Assembly (NCBI RefSeq): GCF_014841565.1
Contig: NZ_JACYUD010000004.1
Location: 124,001-188,000, forward strand
DNA length: 64,000 nucleotides
Source: Rhizobium sp. CFBP 8762
GTDB taxonomy: Bacteria; Pseudomonadota; Alphaproteobacteria; Rhizobiales; Rhizobiaceae
Direction of reading: 5' to 3'
The position numbers and the translations under genes were made by a program. Every line of letters starts with the position of its first letter. Position 1 is the stretch's first letter. A model generated the notes under the pieces. The model worked only from the letters and a program-made list of their open reading frames with translations. It was not told the origin of the DNA and did not search any database. Shown in pieces: positions 1 to 10,600 of this stretch.

Positions 1-731
1 TGGACGGCGCGCGGGTCGTCATCACTCTCACTGTGACAGCATCGATCCTAGCATAATGCCAGGCCTGGCCGCGCGGACGCAGGGAGGCCTGACGTACACG
101 CGGATATCGACGGAACCTCAGCTCTGTTTACTCATATAAGCTTTTTATATGCGATATTACGAATATAATTTTGCCAACGACGATGAACTGCCAAGCATGT
201 CAACACAGCTATGGTACCCTTGCAGTAATAGGGAACGTCCGGCCTTACTGTCCGTCAGAGGCAATGGAGATCGCGAGCTTTCCGATTTGGTGACTTTCCC
301 CTCATCGGGGCCGTCAGCCGCATCACACGTTGCGTTGATCATGCAAGGGAGCAGCTACCCCCACTTTTTCTAGCTCGACATTGCCGATCACGGCCGAGAC
401 GTCCTAATTATCGTTCCAACGGTTCCCTGAGATCGGCACAACCTCTGCCTCATATCGACATACTTTGAGTTCCATTTTTTACATTATCTGTTTTTTAAAA
501 TATTCTGATGTGGTGCGCTTAGCTGCCAGCGTAATGCAAGGTTTGTAAGTCGACGTCATGTTAGTCCTCTATAAAGCATTCCCGTGGAACGGCTTTGCGC
601 GCTGTGAACTCCTGTTTTTGGCAGCGTAAATGCAGACGCAATAGCGTCAGTACAGTCGCCGTGTACGACAAGCACGCGGGATCGTTTTAGCGTGAATTGC
701 GTTGTTCGTCGCACATCAAAGGGGACAACGC
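1..731. other. No gene supported; leading non-coding stretch
   Basis: I see no convincing coding region here. Short open frames exist on both strands (for example 149-373) but lack a ribosome site and look like no known protein. The stretch becomes AT-rich around 470-510. The promoter of the receiver gene that follows presumably lies within the last 150 bases, but I cannot assign its boxes with confidence. Confidence 0.5.
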
Positions 732-1160
732 ATGCAGGATAACTTGACACCTTACGCACTCGTGGCTGACGATGATCCGTTGTTGAGAATGGATGCGTCC
801 GACATTCTGCAGGAAGCAGGCTTCAGGGTTCATGAGGCCGCTGGCTATGATGATGCTGTTTCGATCCTGAAAGAAGCCGGGGCCTCAATACAGTTGCTGT
901 TTACAGACGTTCAGATGCCCCCAGGCCAGATGAATGGTTTCCATCTGGCAAGGCACTGCGCTCGGGACTGGCCGGATATCAAGATACTGGTCGCCTCCGG
1001 CCAGATCAAACCAGGGCCCGGCGACATGCCGGACGGTGCAGTTTTTGTCAGTAAACCCTTTTCCTCAAAGGTCATCCATGATCGTCTTCAGGAGCTTTTG
1101 CCAGACGGCCAGAAACCGGAGCCGCTTCTGAAAATGGCTCATAGGTCCACCCGAAGCTGA
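732..1160 (+). CDS. Single-domain response regulator (CheY-like receiver)
   Basis: A 142-residue protein that is almost entirely a receiver domain. The acidic pocket is Asp13-Asp14, the phospho-acceptor is Asp59 in FTDVQMP, the switch Ser is near 89, and the conserved Lys is Lys108 in VSKPF. No output domain follows, so it probably acts by protein contact or as a phosphate sink. I chose the ATG at 732 because AGGGGA lies about seven bases upstream; an in-frame TTG at 702 is less likely. No histidine kinase is encoded nearby, so its partner is unknown. The family is common in Hyphomicrobiales, where stand-alone receivers of this kind are often near general stress genes. Confidence 0.88.
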   Translation: MQDNLTPYALVADDDPLLRMDASDILQEAGFRVHEAAGYDDAVSILKEAGASIQLLFTDVQMPPGQMNGFHLARHCARDWPDIKILVASGQIKPGPGDMPDGAVFVSKPFSSKVIHDRLQELLPDGQKPEPLLKMAHRSTRS

Positions 1161-1221
1161 TAAACAATCGGGGAACTAATGTTAGCCCTGCCGATTATGA
1201 GGGTCCACTAGGACCATCAAC

Positions 1222-1392
1222 ATGCCAGATATTCAGTCAGTCGGTAAAAGCACGGTTACGCGCGCCGAAGCCAAGGCTCTGCGAGAAATGAGTAAAGCGA
1301 CTAGAGAGAAATGGGTGTTGCAGCGATTGCAAAGCGAAGCTGATCGTCACACGCGAGCGGTTGAACGGTTAAGCCGTATCAATACAGGATAA
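1222..1392 (+). CDS. Small charged hypothetical protein (56 aa)
   Basis: A short ORF that begins ATG CCA GAT and ends TAA at 1390-1392. An AGGA lies about nine bases before the ATG. The product is rich in Lys, Arg, Glu and Gln and is predicted helical (AEAKALREMSKATREKW). It lies co-directionally 61 bases after the receiver gene and before another unknown ORF, so the three could be one transcript. I do not recognise the protein. Support is limited to ribosome site, spacing and composition. Confidence 0.45.
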   Translation: MPDIQSVGKSTVTRAEAKALREMSKATREKWVLQRLQSEADRHTRAVERLSRINTG

Positions 1393-1432
1393 GGCCATCG
1401 AAGCCAGTCAGCCGTCATTATTCTGATTGACC

Positions 1433-1765
1433 ATGCCGGGTTCTCCCATGAACATACAGCCAGCTGAATTTGTGGCACTTATTATTCGAAATGTGAATCG
1501 TCCGACACCTCTGTGCAACATCGAAATTAGACAGATGTTTCGTGTTGCAATCGCGATGATCCGCAGCATGAGGGCCGAGACGGGTATCCCATTTCTTCAA
1601 TCCGAACTGCAAATCTTATCGCGCTTTGAAAAGCTGTCTGCGACAGCGCATCTCTGTCCCTATGATACGTTAATGACGGCTTTGCTCGATGCTGCTGAAG
1701 AAATTCGAACGTTGGCAATCGTGATTGATCGTCTCCAACGGCGCAATCAGACTGCGAGCCAGTGA
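1433..1765 (+). CDS. Hypothetical protein (about 110 aa)
   Basis: A mostly helical protein without a recognised domain; it starts at ATG 1433 or ATG 1448. Neither start has a strong ribosome site. The sequence has hydrophobic heptad-like stretches (EFVALIIRNVN, MIRSMRAETG, ALLDAAEEIRTLAIVIDRL) but no signal peptide or membrane helix. It is co-directional with the receiver gene and the small ORF before it. The antisense frame is also open but resembles nothing. Function unknown. Confidence 0.5.
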   Translation: MPGSPMNIQPAEFVALIIRNVNRPTPLCNIEIRQMFRVAIAMIRSMRAETGIPFLQSELQILSRFEKLSATAHLCPYDTLMTALLDAAEEIRTLAIVIDRLQRRNQTASQ

Positions 1766-1919
1766 GCCTCGACTGCCAGGCGAATGCAAGATTGATAATT
1801 GGTTTTGATGCCAGCGTCGTGGGCCGAAGCCAGCAACGCTTCTTGTGACACATCAATGACGGTGTCACGCGTAGGAAAGACGGCGCTCCCAAAGGTTCCG
1901 AACATCTTATTCGGCCAGA

Positions 1920-2475
1920 TCAACGAACCAAAGCGACCTCGCTCATATCGAAACGCAAGCGCTCGGCAAGAAAGTTAACGAATGCCCTGATCCTCGGCGA
2001 GAGATGGCGACTGGTTGGCCAGAGCGCGGCAAACTCCCCTGTCTCTCGAATGTAGTCGTCCATAAGAGGTACCAGACACCCGTCGGCAATCTGGTTGTAG
2101 ACGGCAAAAGGCGGCAGAAACGCAATCCCGAACCCCTTTTCCGCCAGATAGATCAACGGCTCGATCGTCGTCGCACTTATGGTCTCCGGAATCGTGAAAT
2201 GGATACTGTTGGCCATCATGAGCGGCCATTCCGCAAGTTTGCCCGTCGCGGGCGACCTCTGTCGTAAGCAGGCATGCGAGGCGAGTTCCTCGGGCGTTTC
2301 GGGACGGCCACGCAACTCCAGATATTGCGGAGAAGCGACTATTTGCCCGCTGAACCGTCCAAGGCTCCGGCGCACCAGGCGGCTGTCCGTAGCTGCCCCC
2401 GTCCTGATCACCACGTCGAAGCCTTCCTCAACCACGTCTACGATCCTGTCACTGTAGTCGAGATCGAGCTTTCTC
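1920..2475 (-). pseudogene. LysR-family regulator, C-terminal remnant
   Basis: Read on the minus strand from about 2475, this is the LysR substrate-binding domain: DLDYSDRIVDVVEEG, FDVVIRTG, GFGIAFLPPF, FVNFLAERL. The N-terminal winged helix-turn-helix and the linker, some 120 residues, are absent. Upstream of DLDYSD the frame runs into DNA that, on the plus strand, encodes the start of an MFS transporter. The usual divergent lysR/MFS arrangement has therefore lost the 5' parts of both genes in one deletion. The fragment cannot bind DNA and is a pseudogene. Confidence 0.85.
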
Positions 2476-3609
2476 ACCATCCTGACCGAGGCACTTCCCG
2501 CCGGACTGCTTCCCCAGATCGCAGCCGGTCTTGGGATAGATGAGTCGGCGGCGGGGCAGCTCGTCACCGTTTACGCGATCGGTTCCTTCCTGGCAGCCAT
2601 ACCCTTGACGGCCGCAACCCGCACCTTGCGTCGCCGTCGGCTTCTCATCTCGGCGCTCATCGGGTTCCTTCTGGCCAACTCGATAACAGCGGCCGTGGAC
2701 AGCTACGCCGTCGTCCTTGTCGCCCGGTTCGTCGGCGGCGTATCTGCTGGATTGCTGTGGGCGCTAATGGCGGGCTACGCCTCACGCATGGCGCCTCCAG
2801 GAATGGAGGGACGCGCGATGACAATCGCGCTGGCAGGAACGCCCGTCGCGCTGTCCATCGGCATTCCCGCCGCGACCTTCGTCGGCCTTGCACTCGGTTG
2901 GAAGTCAGCATTCTGGCTGATGAGTTCCATCTCAGTTCTCCTGATACTGTGGGTGATGTGGAAGGTCCCGGACTTCGCAGGGGAAGACAAGGACGGCGAC
3001 AAGCCATCCCTGCTCTCCGTCTTCACGATGCCCGGCGTTCGACCGTCGCTGTTCGTGACACTGGCCTTCGTCCTTGCGCACAACATCCTTTATACCTACA
3101 TCGCACCGCTCCTTCAGTTTCTCGGGACTGTCGGTCAGACCGACCGAGTGCTTTTGGTGTTCGGCCTCGTTGCGCTCGCCAGCATCTTCATCACGGGCGC
3201 GCTGATCGACAAGTTCCTCCGCCCACTCATCCTCGTTGGCCTGGCGCTGTTCATGGTGGCATCCGTGACACTGGCCTTCGCAACCGGATCGACGCTGGCG
3301 GTCTACGCAGCGGCAGCGATCTGGGGTCTTGCGTTCGGCGGTTTTGGGCCGCTCATCCAGACTGCAACGCTCAGGGCTGCAGGAAGCGCCGCCGATGTCG
3401 CCACGTCCATGATCGTCACGCACTGGAATGTCGGGATCGCTGGCGGAGCCGTCGCAGGCGGCCTGGTTCTCGATCACCTCGGACCCGCCGCCCTCCCATG
3501 GTCGCTTCTCCTGCTCCTGATCCCAGCACTGGCCATGGTCGCCTTGATCAGAACTTTCGGCGCCCATGGTGCGGGTTTCAATCCGACAAAACCAGTCGCC
3601 GCTCACTAA
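2476..3609 (+). pseudogene. MFS transporter (sugar-efflux/DHA1 type), 5'-truncated
   Basis: Coding similarity to drug:H+ antiporter-1 MFS proteins begins at the LysR junction with FLTILTEALPAGLLPQIA, without a start codon, and an in-frame TAG lies just upstream. Helices follow to the C-terminus (VTVYAIGSFLAAIPL, VGGVSAGLLWALMAGYASR, AIWGLAFGGFGPLIQTA, GIAGGAVAGGLVLDHLG). Only part of the first helix plus the native start are missing. A TTG at 2605 could start a 334-residue product lacking the first two helices. Probably non-functional. It precedes the SDR gene by about 20 bases, as in intact LysR-MFS-SDR clusters. Confidence 0.8.
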
Positions 3610-3645
3610 CTAGCAATCTATCCAGCAAGCATGACAGGAAAGACA

Positions 3646-4473
3646 ATGACGACTTCGACAAAGACCTGGTTCATCACAGGCGCATCGCGAGGCTTCGGCC
3701 ATCTTTGGGCCAAGGCGGCACTCGAACGCGGTGACAAGGTTGCGGCGACCGCACGCAACACAGCCGCGCTCGGTCCGCTCGTCGAGCGGTTCGGGGACTC
3801 CATTCTGCCGATCTCGCTCGATGTCACCGATCGGAATGCTGTCTTCGAGGCGGTCGCCAAAGCCCATCAGCACTTCAGCCGTCTCGACGTCGTCCTCAGC
3901 AACGCTGGCTACGGCCATCAGGGAGCGGTCGAAGAGATCACCGAGCCCGAGGCGCGTGCCCAGATTGACACCAACCTGTTCGGCACCATGTTCGTTGCAC
4001 AGGCAGCCCTGCCGTTCCTGCGTAAGCAGAAGTCCGGACACATCATCGCCGTGTCGAGCGTCCTTGGCGTGTTCTCGCTCCCGAACTTCGGCATCTACAA
4101 CGCCTCGAAGTTCGCGGTCGAAGGGCTGCTCGATGCCCTGTCACAGGAAGTCGCGCAGCTCGGCATCAAGGTCACACTCATTGAGCCAGCGGGCTATGCG
4201 ACAGACTTCAACGACCCGTCGTCTGCCAAGACTTCGGAGCCGAACCCCGCTTATCAGGGTGTCCGCGACGGTCTCGCTGCTGCTTTCGCGAACTACGTGA
4301 TGGGTAAACCCGAGGCGACCCCGTCGGCAATCCTGAAGCTGGTAGACAGCGACACCCCGCCGCTTCGTCTCGCCCTCGGCGCAAGCGCCGTCGGTGACAT
4401 CACGGGTGCCTATCAGGGCCGCCTGGCCACATGGGAATCCTGGCGCGACGTTTCGGAAAAAGCGCAGGGCTGA
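3646..4473 (+). CDS. SDR-family NAD(P)-dependent oxidoreductase
   Basis: A classical short-chain dehydrogenase/reductase of about 275 residues. It has the Rossmann dinucleotide motif TGASRGFG near the N-terminus, NAGYG, the catalytic Ser in AVSSVLG, and YNASK with the catalytic Tyr and Lys. The substrate is not predictable; relatives act on ketones and aldehydes. I prefer ATG 3646 because AGGA lies eight bases before it; ATG 3631 is the alternative. It lies just after the truncated MFS gene and before a flavin oxidoreductase on the same strand, so the three probably formed one operon once controlled by the now broken LysR gene. Confidence 0.9.
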   Translation: MTTSTKTWFITGASRGFGHLWAKAALERGDKVAATARNTAALGPLVERFGDSILPISLDVTDRNAVFEAVAKAHQHFSRLDVVLSNAGYGHQGAVEEITEPEARAQIDTNLFGTMFVAQAALPFLRKQKSGHIIAVSSVLGVFSLPNFGIYNASKFAVEGLLDALSQEVAQLGIKVTLIEPAGYATDFNDPSSAKTSEPNPAYQGVRDGLAAAFANYVMGKPEATPSAILKLVDSDTPPLRLALGASAVGDITGAYQGRLATWESWRDVSEKAQG

Positions 4474-4544
4474 CATGGGAAACCGCGCTCGCCGTTCATA
4501 CATGGATAGCGAGCGCATATCATTCAGGATTACGGAGCCGCATC

Positions 4545-5561
4545 ATGACCAAGCTATCCATTCTCGAACACGTCAGGGTGACGACCGAGACCGACGCTGG
4601 TCAGGCGCTGAACAACGCGCGTGATCTCGCCGCTCATGCGGAACGCTTCGGCTATCACCGCATCTGGGTCGCCGAGCATCACAATATGCCGACTGTCGCG
4701 AGTGCCGCGACCGCCGTCGTCATAGGTCACATCGCCGGAGGCACGAAAACCATCCGTGTCGGCTCAGGTGGGATCATGTTGCCCAACCACGCCCCCTACG
4801 TTATCGCCGAGCAGTTCGGCACCCTCGCCCTGCTCTACCCCGGCCGCATTGATCTCGGCCTTGGCCGCGCGCCCGGGACGGACCAGATGGCAGTACGCGC
4901 ACTTCGCCGCCCGCCCGAAGCCTCGGATCAGTTTCCGCAAGACATCCTTGAGCTGCAGGCCTACTTCGCAGAAGCGAGTCCGAACCAGCGCCTCCAAGCG
5001 GTGCCAGCCGCAGGGACGGATGTACCGCTGTGGATATTAGGCTCGAGTAACTTCGGTGCCATGCTGGCGGCCCAGCTCGGCCTGCCTTACGCCTTCGCAT
5101 CACAGTTCGCGCCCGACTATCTCCTCCCCGCTCTCAACATCTACAGGAACGCCTTCCAGCCGTCCGAGCAACTCGACCGTCCGTACGTCGCCATAGGCAT
5201 CAACATCATCGCCGCCGACACAGATGCGGAAGCCCGCAGGCTGGCGACATCCCAGCAAATGTCATTCGTTGGCATGTTCCGAGGTAGCCACGAGCTCACG
5301 CTTCCACCGATTGATGACATTGAGACTTACTGGTCGCCGTCGGAAAAGGCCCAGGCAGGGAGGATGTTGGAAAGGTCGATCATCGGATCGCCCGAAACCG
5401 TCCGCAAGGGCATCAACGCGGTCATTGCGGAGACACGGGCCGACGAGTTGATGATCGTGTCCGACATGTTCGACCATAAAGCCAGAATACGATCTCTGGA
5501 ACTTATTGTTGAAGCTGCGGGCACGGACAAAACATCCGCACCGGTAGCAAGGAAGTTGTAA
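4545..5561 (+). CDS. LLM-class flavin-dependent oxidoreductase
   Basis: A 338-residue luciferase-like monooxygenase (bacterial luciferase alpha-chain fold, FMN-dependent, MsnO8/YhbW-like subgroup). Recognisable stretches are [43 protein letters not shown] and [10 protein letters not shown]. The start at 4545 is supported by GGAG about nine bases upstream and by the family-typical opening [10 protein letters not shown]; an upstream in-frame start at 4431 would overlap the SDR gene. The reaction is probably reduced-flavin oxidation of a small molecule. It ends the SDR gene cluster. Confidence 0.9.
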   Translation: MTKLSILEHVRVTTETDAGQALNNARDLAAHAERFGYHRIWVAEHHNMPTVASAATAVVIGHIAGGTKTIRVGSGGIMLPNHAPYVIAEQFGTLALLYPGRIDLGLGRAPGTDQMAVRALRRPPEASDQFPQDILELQAYFAEASPNQRLQAVPAAGTDVPLWILGSSNFGAMLAAQLGLPYAFASQFAPDYLLPALNIYRNAFQPSEQLDRPYVAIGINIIAADTDAEARRLATSQQMSFVGMFRGSHELTLPPIDDIETYWSPSEKAQAGRMLERSIIGSPETVRKGINAVIAETRADELMIVSDMFDHKARIRSLELIVEAAGTDKTSAPVARKL

Positions 5562-5656
5562 GACGCATTACCCGTCTAAACCAATCTACGGGAGCCCTTC
5601 GCCGACCGGAACCATTGAGCGTCTGCCATGTTCAGTTACCAAGAGAGACTAGGAAC

Positions 5657-5870
5657 ATGGCAGACGGACTCAACGATACTCCTACTGATTACAGGACAAA
5701 GCACAACAACTCTCCACGGACGGGGCGCGGACGCTCAAGGTGGACGATGATGGCGCTCGCTGTCTTTTGGTGTCCCTCGTGGGATGAGCTCTCATGAATC
5801 CGGGCGAAGAGAGCGGATCTGCTCCGCCCTCCCCGATTGGCAAAGAAAACACCAACGCCGGTCCCGTTCT
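5657..5870 (+). pseudogene. Small membrane protein, decayed
   Basis: An ATG at 5657 with AGGA just before it opens a small ORF (MADGLNDTPTDYRTKHNN). The hydrophobic part begins well (MMALAVF) but the frame then turns into non-membrane sequence and stops. Moving one frame at about 5768 restores a plausible helix (LVSLVG, a stop codon at 5783-5785 where Trp would fit, then ALMNPGEESGSAPPSP). I infer a single-pass small membrane protein broken by a one-base indel and a nonsense change. The function is unknown, and the reconstruction rests on composition only. The rest of the 5562-6110 gap shows nothing else. Confidence 0.35.
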
Positions 5871-6110
5871 CTATTTGATCCGCCTGCCGTATATCTGTGC
5901 TCCTTTTATGTTCAGGGGCGATGAAACCTCAAACCTCCGCTTGTTCAACAAAAATACTTTAGCCGATCTATCTGGTGACATGGGGTGCACTTCATTTTTT
6001 TGTTTCTGAATATATTAGAAATTAAAATATTAAATCGCTGCGGTTGTTTTATTTGTGCCTTTAGCGTGGCATGATCGCGTGAAGACAAACTATGTCGAAA
6101 GGGGAGACAA

Positions 6111-7688
6111 ATGCTTTGGTACGACAGCCGCGCCCGTGATCATTTCATAAAATTTAGTACGTGGGATACTCTTAAAAGCTGGACTGGTGACGAGAAAACG
6201 TCAGCGTTCAATGATCTGAAGAGCTTGCAGATATCTATTGTCGGATCGGTCGTTCTGCCTGGTGATCCTGACTACGATCAAGCGCGCATGTTATCTAATC
6301 CCAGGTTCTCGGCATTTCCCGCGATTATCGTCTATTGTGAGGTGGATTCCGATGTTGCCACCTGCCTGTCATGGGCGCGGATGCGGAAGTTGCCCGTGGT
6401 TGTCCGCTCGGGCGGACACAGTACGGGCGGCTTTTCGGCGCAGAACGGTTTCCTGATCGACGTCAGTCGCCTTAATGATGTTGTCGTCGACGTCAGCGAA
6501 CGTACCGTCTGGGCGGGGCCGGGCACCACTTTCAGGAAGTTCAATGCCAAGATTGAAGCTTTCGGGCTGCATACACCGGGCGGCGCATGCCCTGACGTCT
6601 GCGTTGGTGGCTACATGCAGGGTGGAGGTTATGGCTTCACTGCAAGAATCTTCGGCATGAACTGCGACCAGGTGATAGCGGTGCGTGTGATGTTAGCGGA
6701 TGGTCGCATGGTTTACGCGGATGCGACGACTAACCGCGATCTATTCTGGGCTGTTCGTGGCGGAACCGGAAGCAACTTTGGTGTCCTGATGGGGGTCAAA
6801 TACCGGCTCTATGAAGGTGAGAAATTCTCCGGCTTTTCAATTGTCTGGTCGCTGGCAGATAACGCTGCAGCGGAAAATGCTGCAAAAGCACTAAGCTGGC
6901 TGCAGAAGAATTTCATGCGCGCCCATGCGCCCCCAGATGTCGGCTATCAAATGATATGGGCGTTCGAGGGGCCGCAGCCTACAGGCAAACAACCCGTCAT
7001 GATGATGCGTGGCATGTATCGCGGATCGCATGAGAACCTACAGGCAATACTTCATCCGGTACTGGCCTTACCCGGGGCTACGCTTCAGGCACTCTACAAC
7101 AGCCAACCATATTCGTCGCTCAACAAAATGTTGCTTACCGAGCCCTATGAGGTTCCGGACTTCCCGCCCAACATGACACCGATGCCGCCCCCTGAGGCAA
7201 AACTAAGCCGTTACATCGATCGCGAGCTAGCACCGGAAGAATGGCTGAAGCTCCTTCAGTATTTTTTGACATCCGCGAGTCCATATACGATTGCTGCTAT
7301 GGAAATCTACGGAGGTGCCATCGAAAGCCAGCCGGCGCTGGGTAATGCCTTCATCCACCGAGCGGTCTATTGTGATCTGTTCCTTGACGTGTTCTGGTCG
7401 AACGAAGCGGAACAGGCGGAGATGTTGCGTTATATCGAGGGCTGGAGCCAATTGATTGCCCCTTTCTGGAGTGGCTTCGTCTACCAAAACTATCCAAGTC
7501 CTGTCGATCTGGAGTTCGGGACTCATTATTGGGGAGCCGTTTATCCTCTGCTTGGGATGGTCAAGTTAAAGTATGATCCCGATGCCGTTTTCTCCTATCC
7601 ACAAAGTATCGTGCCGGTAGTAGATCCCACTTGGAAGGATCACGACATTGGATTGTCGGATCCAATCGAATGCGAGCCGTCTTGGTGA
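6111..7688 (+). CDS. FAD-binding oxidoreductase, berberine-bridge-enzyme type
   Basis: A 525-residue PCMH-type flavoprotein. The N-terminal FAD domain carries RSGGHSTGG with His103 and GACPDVCVGG with Cys160. These are the two positions that hold FAD bicovalently (8-alpha-histidyl and 6-S-cysteinyl) in BBE-like oxidases. VRGGTGSNFGV completes the FAD fold, and the C-terminal BBE region ends in DPDAVFSYPQSI. The expected chemistry is O2-dependent oxidation of an alcohol or sugar; the substrate is unknown. There is no signal peptide. Its 3' end overlaps the cyclase/ATPase gene by 19 bases, which indicates translational coupling. The AT-rich DNA before it (5990-6050) is the likely promoter. Confidence 0.9.
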   Translation: MLWYDSRARDHFIKFSTWDTLKSWTGDEKTSAFNDLKSLQISIVGSVVLPGDPDYDQARMLSNPRFSAFPAIIVYCEVDSDVATCLSWARMRKLPVVVRSGGHSTGGFSAQNGFLIDVSRLNDVVVDVSERTVWAGPGTTFRKFNAKIEAFGLHTPGGACPDVCVGGYMQGGGYGFTARIFGMNCDQVIAVRVMLADGRMVYADATTNRDLFWAVRGGTGSNFGVLMGVKYRLYEGEKFSGFSIVWSLADNAAAENAAKALSWLQKNFMRAHAPPDVGYQMIWAFEGPQPTGKQPVMMMRGMYRGSHENLQAILHPVLALPGATLQALYNSQPYSSLNKMLLTEPYEVPDFPPNMTPMPPPEAKLSRYIDRELAPEEWLKLLQYFLTSASPYTIAAMEIYGGAIESQPALGNAFIHRAVYCDLFLDVFWSNEAEQAEMLRYIEGWSQLIAPFWSGFVYQNYPSPVDLEFGTHYWGAVYPLLGMVKLKYDPDAVFSYPQSIVPVVDPTWKDHDIGLSDPIECEPSW

Positions 7689-10600
7689 AAAGCGCCCGAA
7701 ATCGGCGAGAGGTCCGCGCTTGGTTGCAAGACCTCGACCTGGAGCAATACACCGAGCGTTTCGGTGCAGCCATCGTCGATCTCGAGGTCCTGCCTCACCT
7801 ACGCGAGTCCGATCTCAGGGAAATTGGAATAAGCGCACCTGACCACCGGCGGAAAATCCTTCACCATTTGCCTGAACTGTCTCGGGAGCACGAGGCGGGT
7901 CCTGGCGCCGAACTACGCTATCTCACCGTACTCTTCTGCGACCTGGTAGGCTCCACACAACTGGCTGAATGTTTGGGTGCTGAAGCCTTTTGGGATTTGT
8001 TGGTCCGTTACTATTCTGCAGTCGAGGCCGCCGCCGTTCCTCTTGGTGGATATATCGCCCAACATCATGGCGACGGGGTGTTGGTCTATTTCGGGTACCC
8101 GACTTCCATGGAGGATGCTGCCTTGCGCGGTGTTCTCAGTGCCTGCCGCATGATAAAGGAGGTTGCCGCGCTGAAAACCTTGCGCAGTCAAAGGGTGGAA
8201 GCACGCGTAGGCGTTACAAGCGGCCTGGTTGTGGTCGACAAGGACCTGCCTTCGGGTAGTTTTGGAGCAGGTCACGCCATCGGCCCGACCGTAAATCTCG
8301 CCGCGCGCCTGCAATCGGTCGCCAAACCCGGCCACGTAGTTGCCTCGGAAACGACCGTCTCGCTCGTTGGACACCATTTCCGTACCAGATCGCTTGGAAA
8401 ACACCGCTTGAAGGGCATCAAATCTCCCTTGGCAATATTCGAAATCGAGGGAGAGCGTTCGGGGGATCTGTCCGCCGCGATAACGAGTCAGCCCATCCGC
8501 GTTCCCTTTTTTGGTCGCACGCACGAGTTCAGAAAGCTTGAGGAGGCATGGTCCGCCGTCAAAGCGGGTGGCTCACGCGCTGTCCAAATCGTCGGCGAAC
8601 CAGGAATTGGAAAATCTCGACTTGCGACTGAATTTGTCGCCTCTATCGAGCGTTCCGGGTATACGGTACGCCGGATATCCTGTCAGCCACAGAGTGAAGC
8701 TATTGCTCTGCATGCATTTCTCGATTCGTTGCGGACCGACAAACCAGAATCGTCTTTTTCGATGCGGTTTCTCGACGCGTTTAACACGCATAAGGACCAA
8801 AACGCGATCACCCGCCGCGCGCGCCGTAGCGCCCTGATTGACGAGCTTATCGATCATTTTGTTGCCGGGGACCGGCCGCGTATTTTCTGGTGCGACGACA
8901 TCCACTGGGCAGACCCTTCGAGCCTTGAGGCACTTTCCAGACTGCTGGCGAGACGGATGCCGGGTCTTCTGGTAATCACGGGCGCACGTGATGAGGCCGG
9001 TGCCAAATGGCGAGGCATCCAACAACACCCAAATGATATGGATTTGCTTGAACTCGAACCATTGCCGCCCGCCGATACAAAAAAGATAATCGCTCACCTC
9101 CTGTCCGGGGAAAGGGCTGGAAAAACGCTTATCAGCACCTTGGCGAACCGCTCCGAAGGAGTGCCCCTGTTTGCCGAGGAATTGGCCCTCGAACTCAAGC
9201 CTTCTAAAAGCAGGCGCCATGAGACAACCACCAAGGAAATCCTCCCTTCCAGTTTGCAACAGCGCTTGCAGGCGAGGATCGCGCGCCTGACTGTCGGGCG
9301 GCCTCTCATGCGGCTGATGTCATGCATTGGACGATCGGTTTCCTTGCCGCTTCTTCGCGGCTTGTGTTCGGACGATGAGCGTATCGATAAAGCGCTTGAA
9401 GAAATAACATCCGTCGGGCTAGCGGAGGTTCGGCTTTCGTCTGCAGATGGAGAGGAGAATCTTCTCATCTGCCGGCATCAGCTGATACTCGACTGCGCCT
9501 ACGAGATGATTTTGCGTCGTGACCGGGTGCTCTTGCACGGGCGCATCGCCGACGTTCTCTCAGAGAGAGCTGCCGATGGTATGCCTGTCCACCCCTTGAT
9601 CCAGGCCGAACATCTGGAACGGGCGGAAAGACTAAAGGAGGCCGCTGTTCTTTTTGGCGAAGCTGGACGGCTAGCTGCCGCCCAGTCCGCCGATGCCGAA
9701 GCGGCTTCGCTGCATCGTCGCGCGCTGGATCTTACCCGGCGATTACCGCCGTCTGCGGATGGCTGGCAACTGCAGTTTGAAGCCGACACGCTCCTCTTAC
9801 TCTATCCCGCAATAGTCGGGGCAGCTGGTTACAGCGCGGCGAATGCCGAGGTTACCAAACGAATTGAGGAACTTGTCCCGCGGCTCGAAGGCTCCGACCG
9901 TCTTCTTTCCTCTGTCTTTATCCGTTGGCTCGATCATCTCGCGCAGGGCGACATAGACACGGCACATGGTCTTACCCTCGGACTTGCAGATGCAGTACCC
10001 GCTGCCACAAACAGCCTTCAGTCTCTGATTGTCAATCGCATGCTCGGATCGACGTTCATGTTTCGCGGCGAATTTGAGCAGGCTCGCGCCCATCTGGACA
10101 GTTTCCTCAAGGAATTTAGGGATGACCAGCATATTCCAGCGCTCAGTCAGTTTGGCGCAACTGACAATTACATTACAGTCTTGTGCTGCCTTGCTGCTAT
10201 CTCAGCTTTTGTTGACGATGCGGATACTGCACTTCAAGCCAGCCAGCGAGCGGTTTCCGCCGCTGAAACGCATGGGCACATACACACCCTCTGCCATACG
10301 CTGTGTTTCGGCGCTGCGTTACCGGCCGGTCTGCGACAGGATTGGAAACAACTCGCCGGTCATCAAAGAAGACTCCGTTCAATTGGAAAAAAGCATCAGT
10401 TGGGCTTCTGGGAGTGTTTTGCGGTCATGCTGCAAGGCATATCTGTCGCTGCCAAGGGCGATGTGGAAAATGGCAGCGCCATATTTTACCGCGCTCGAAA
10501 CAAGCTCGCCGGACAAGGTTTTTATTTTATGGGGCCGACATTCCGTTTGCTTTTGTTTCTTGCCTGCGGCAATGCGAGGCCACCGGGGAGCTTGGAAATG

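Noticed and set aside
149..373. 74-aa open frame at the window start
   Set aside because: No ribosome site, no family resemblance, overlapping an open frame on the other strand.
2757..3734. 325-aa plus-strand open frame
   Set aside because: Runs in another frame over the MFS and SDR genes; Arg-rich, no family.
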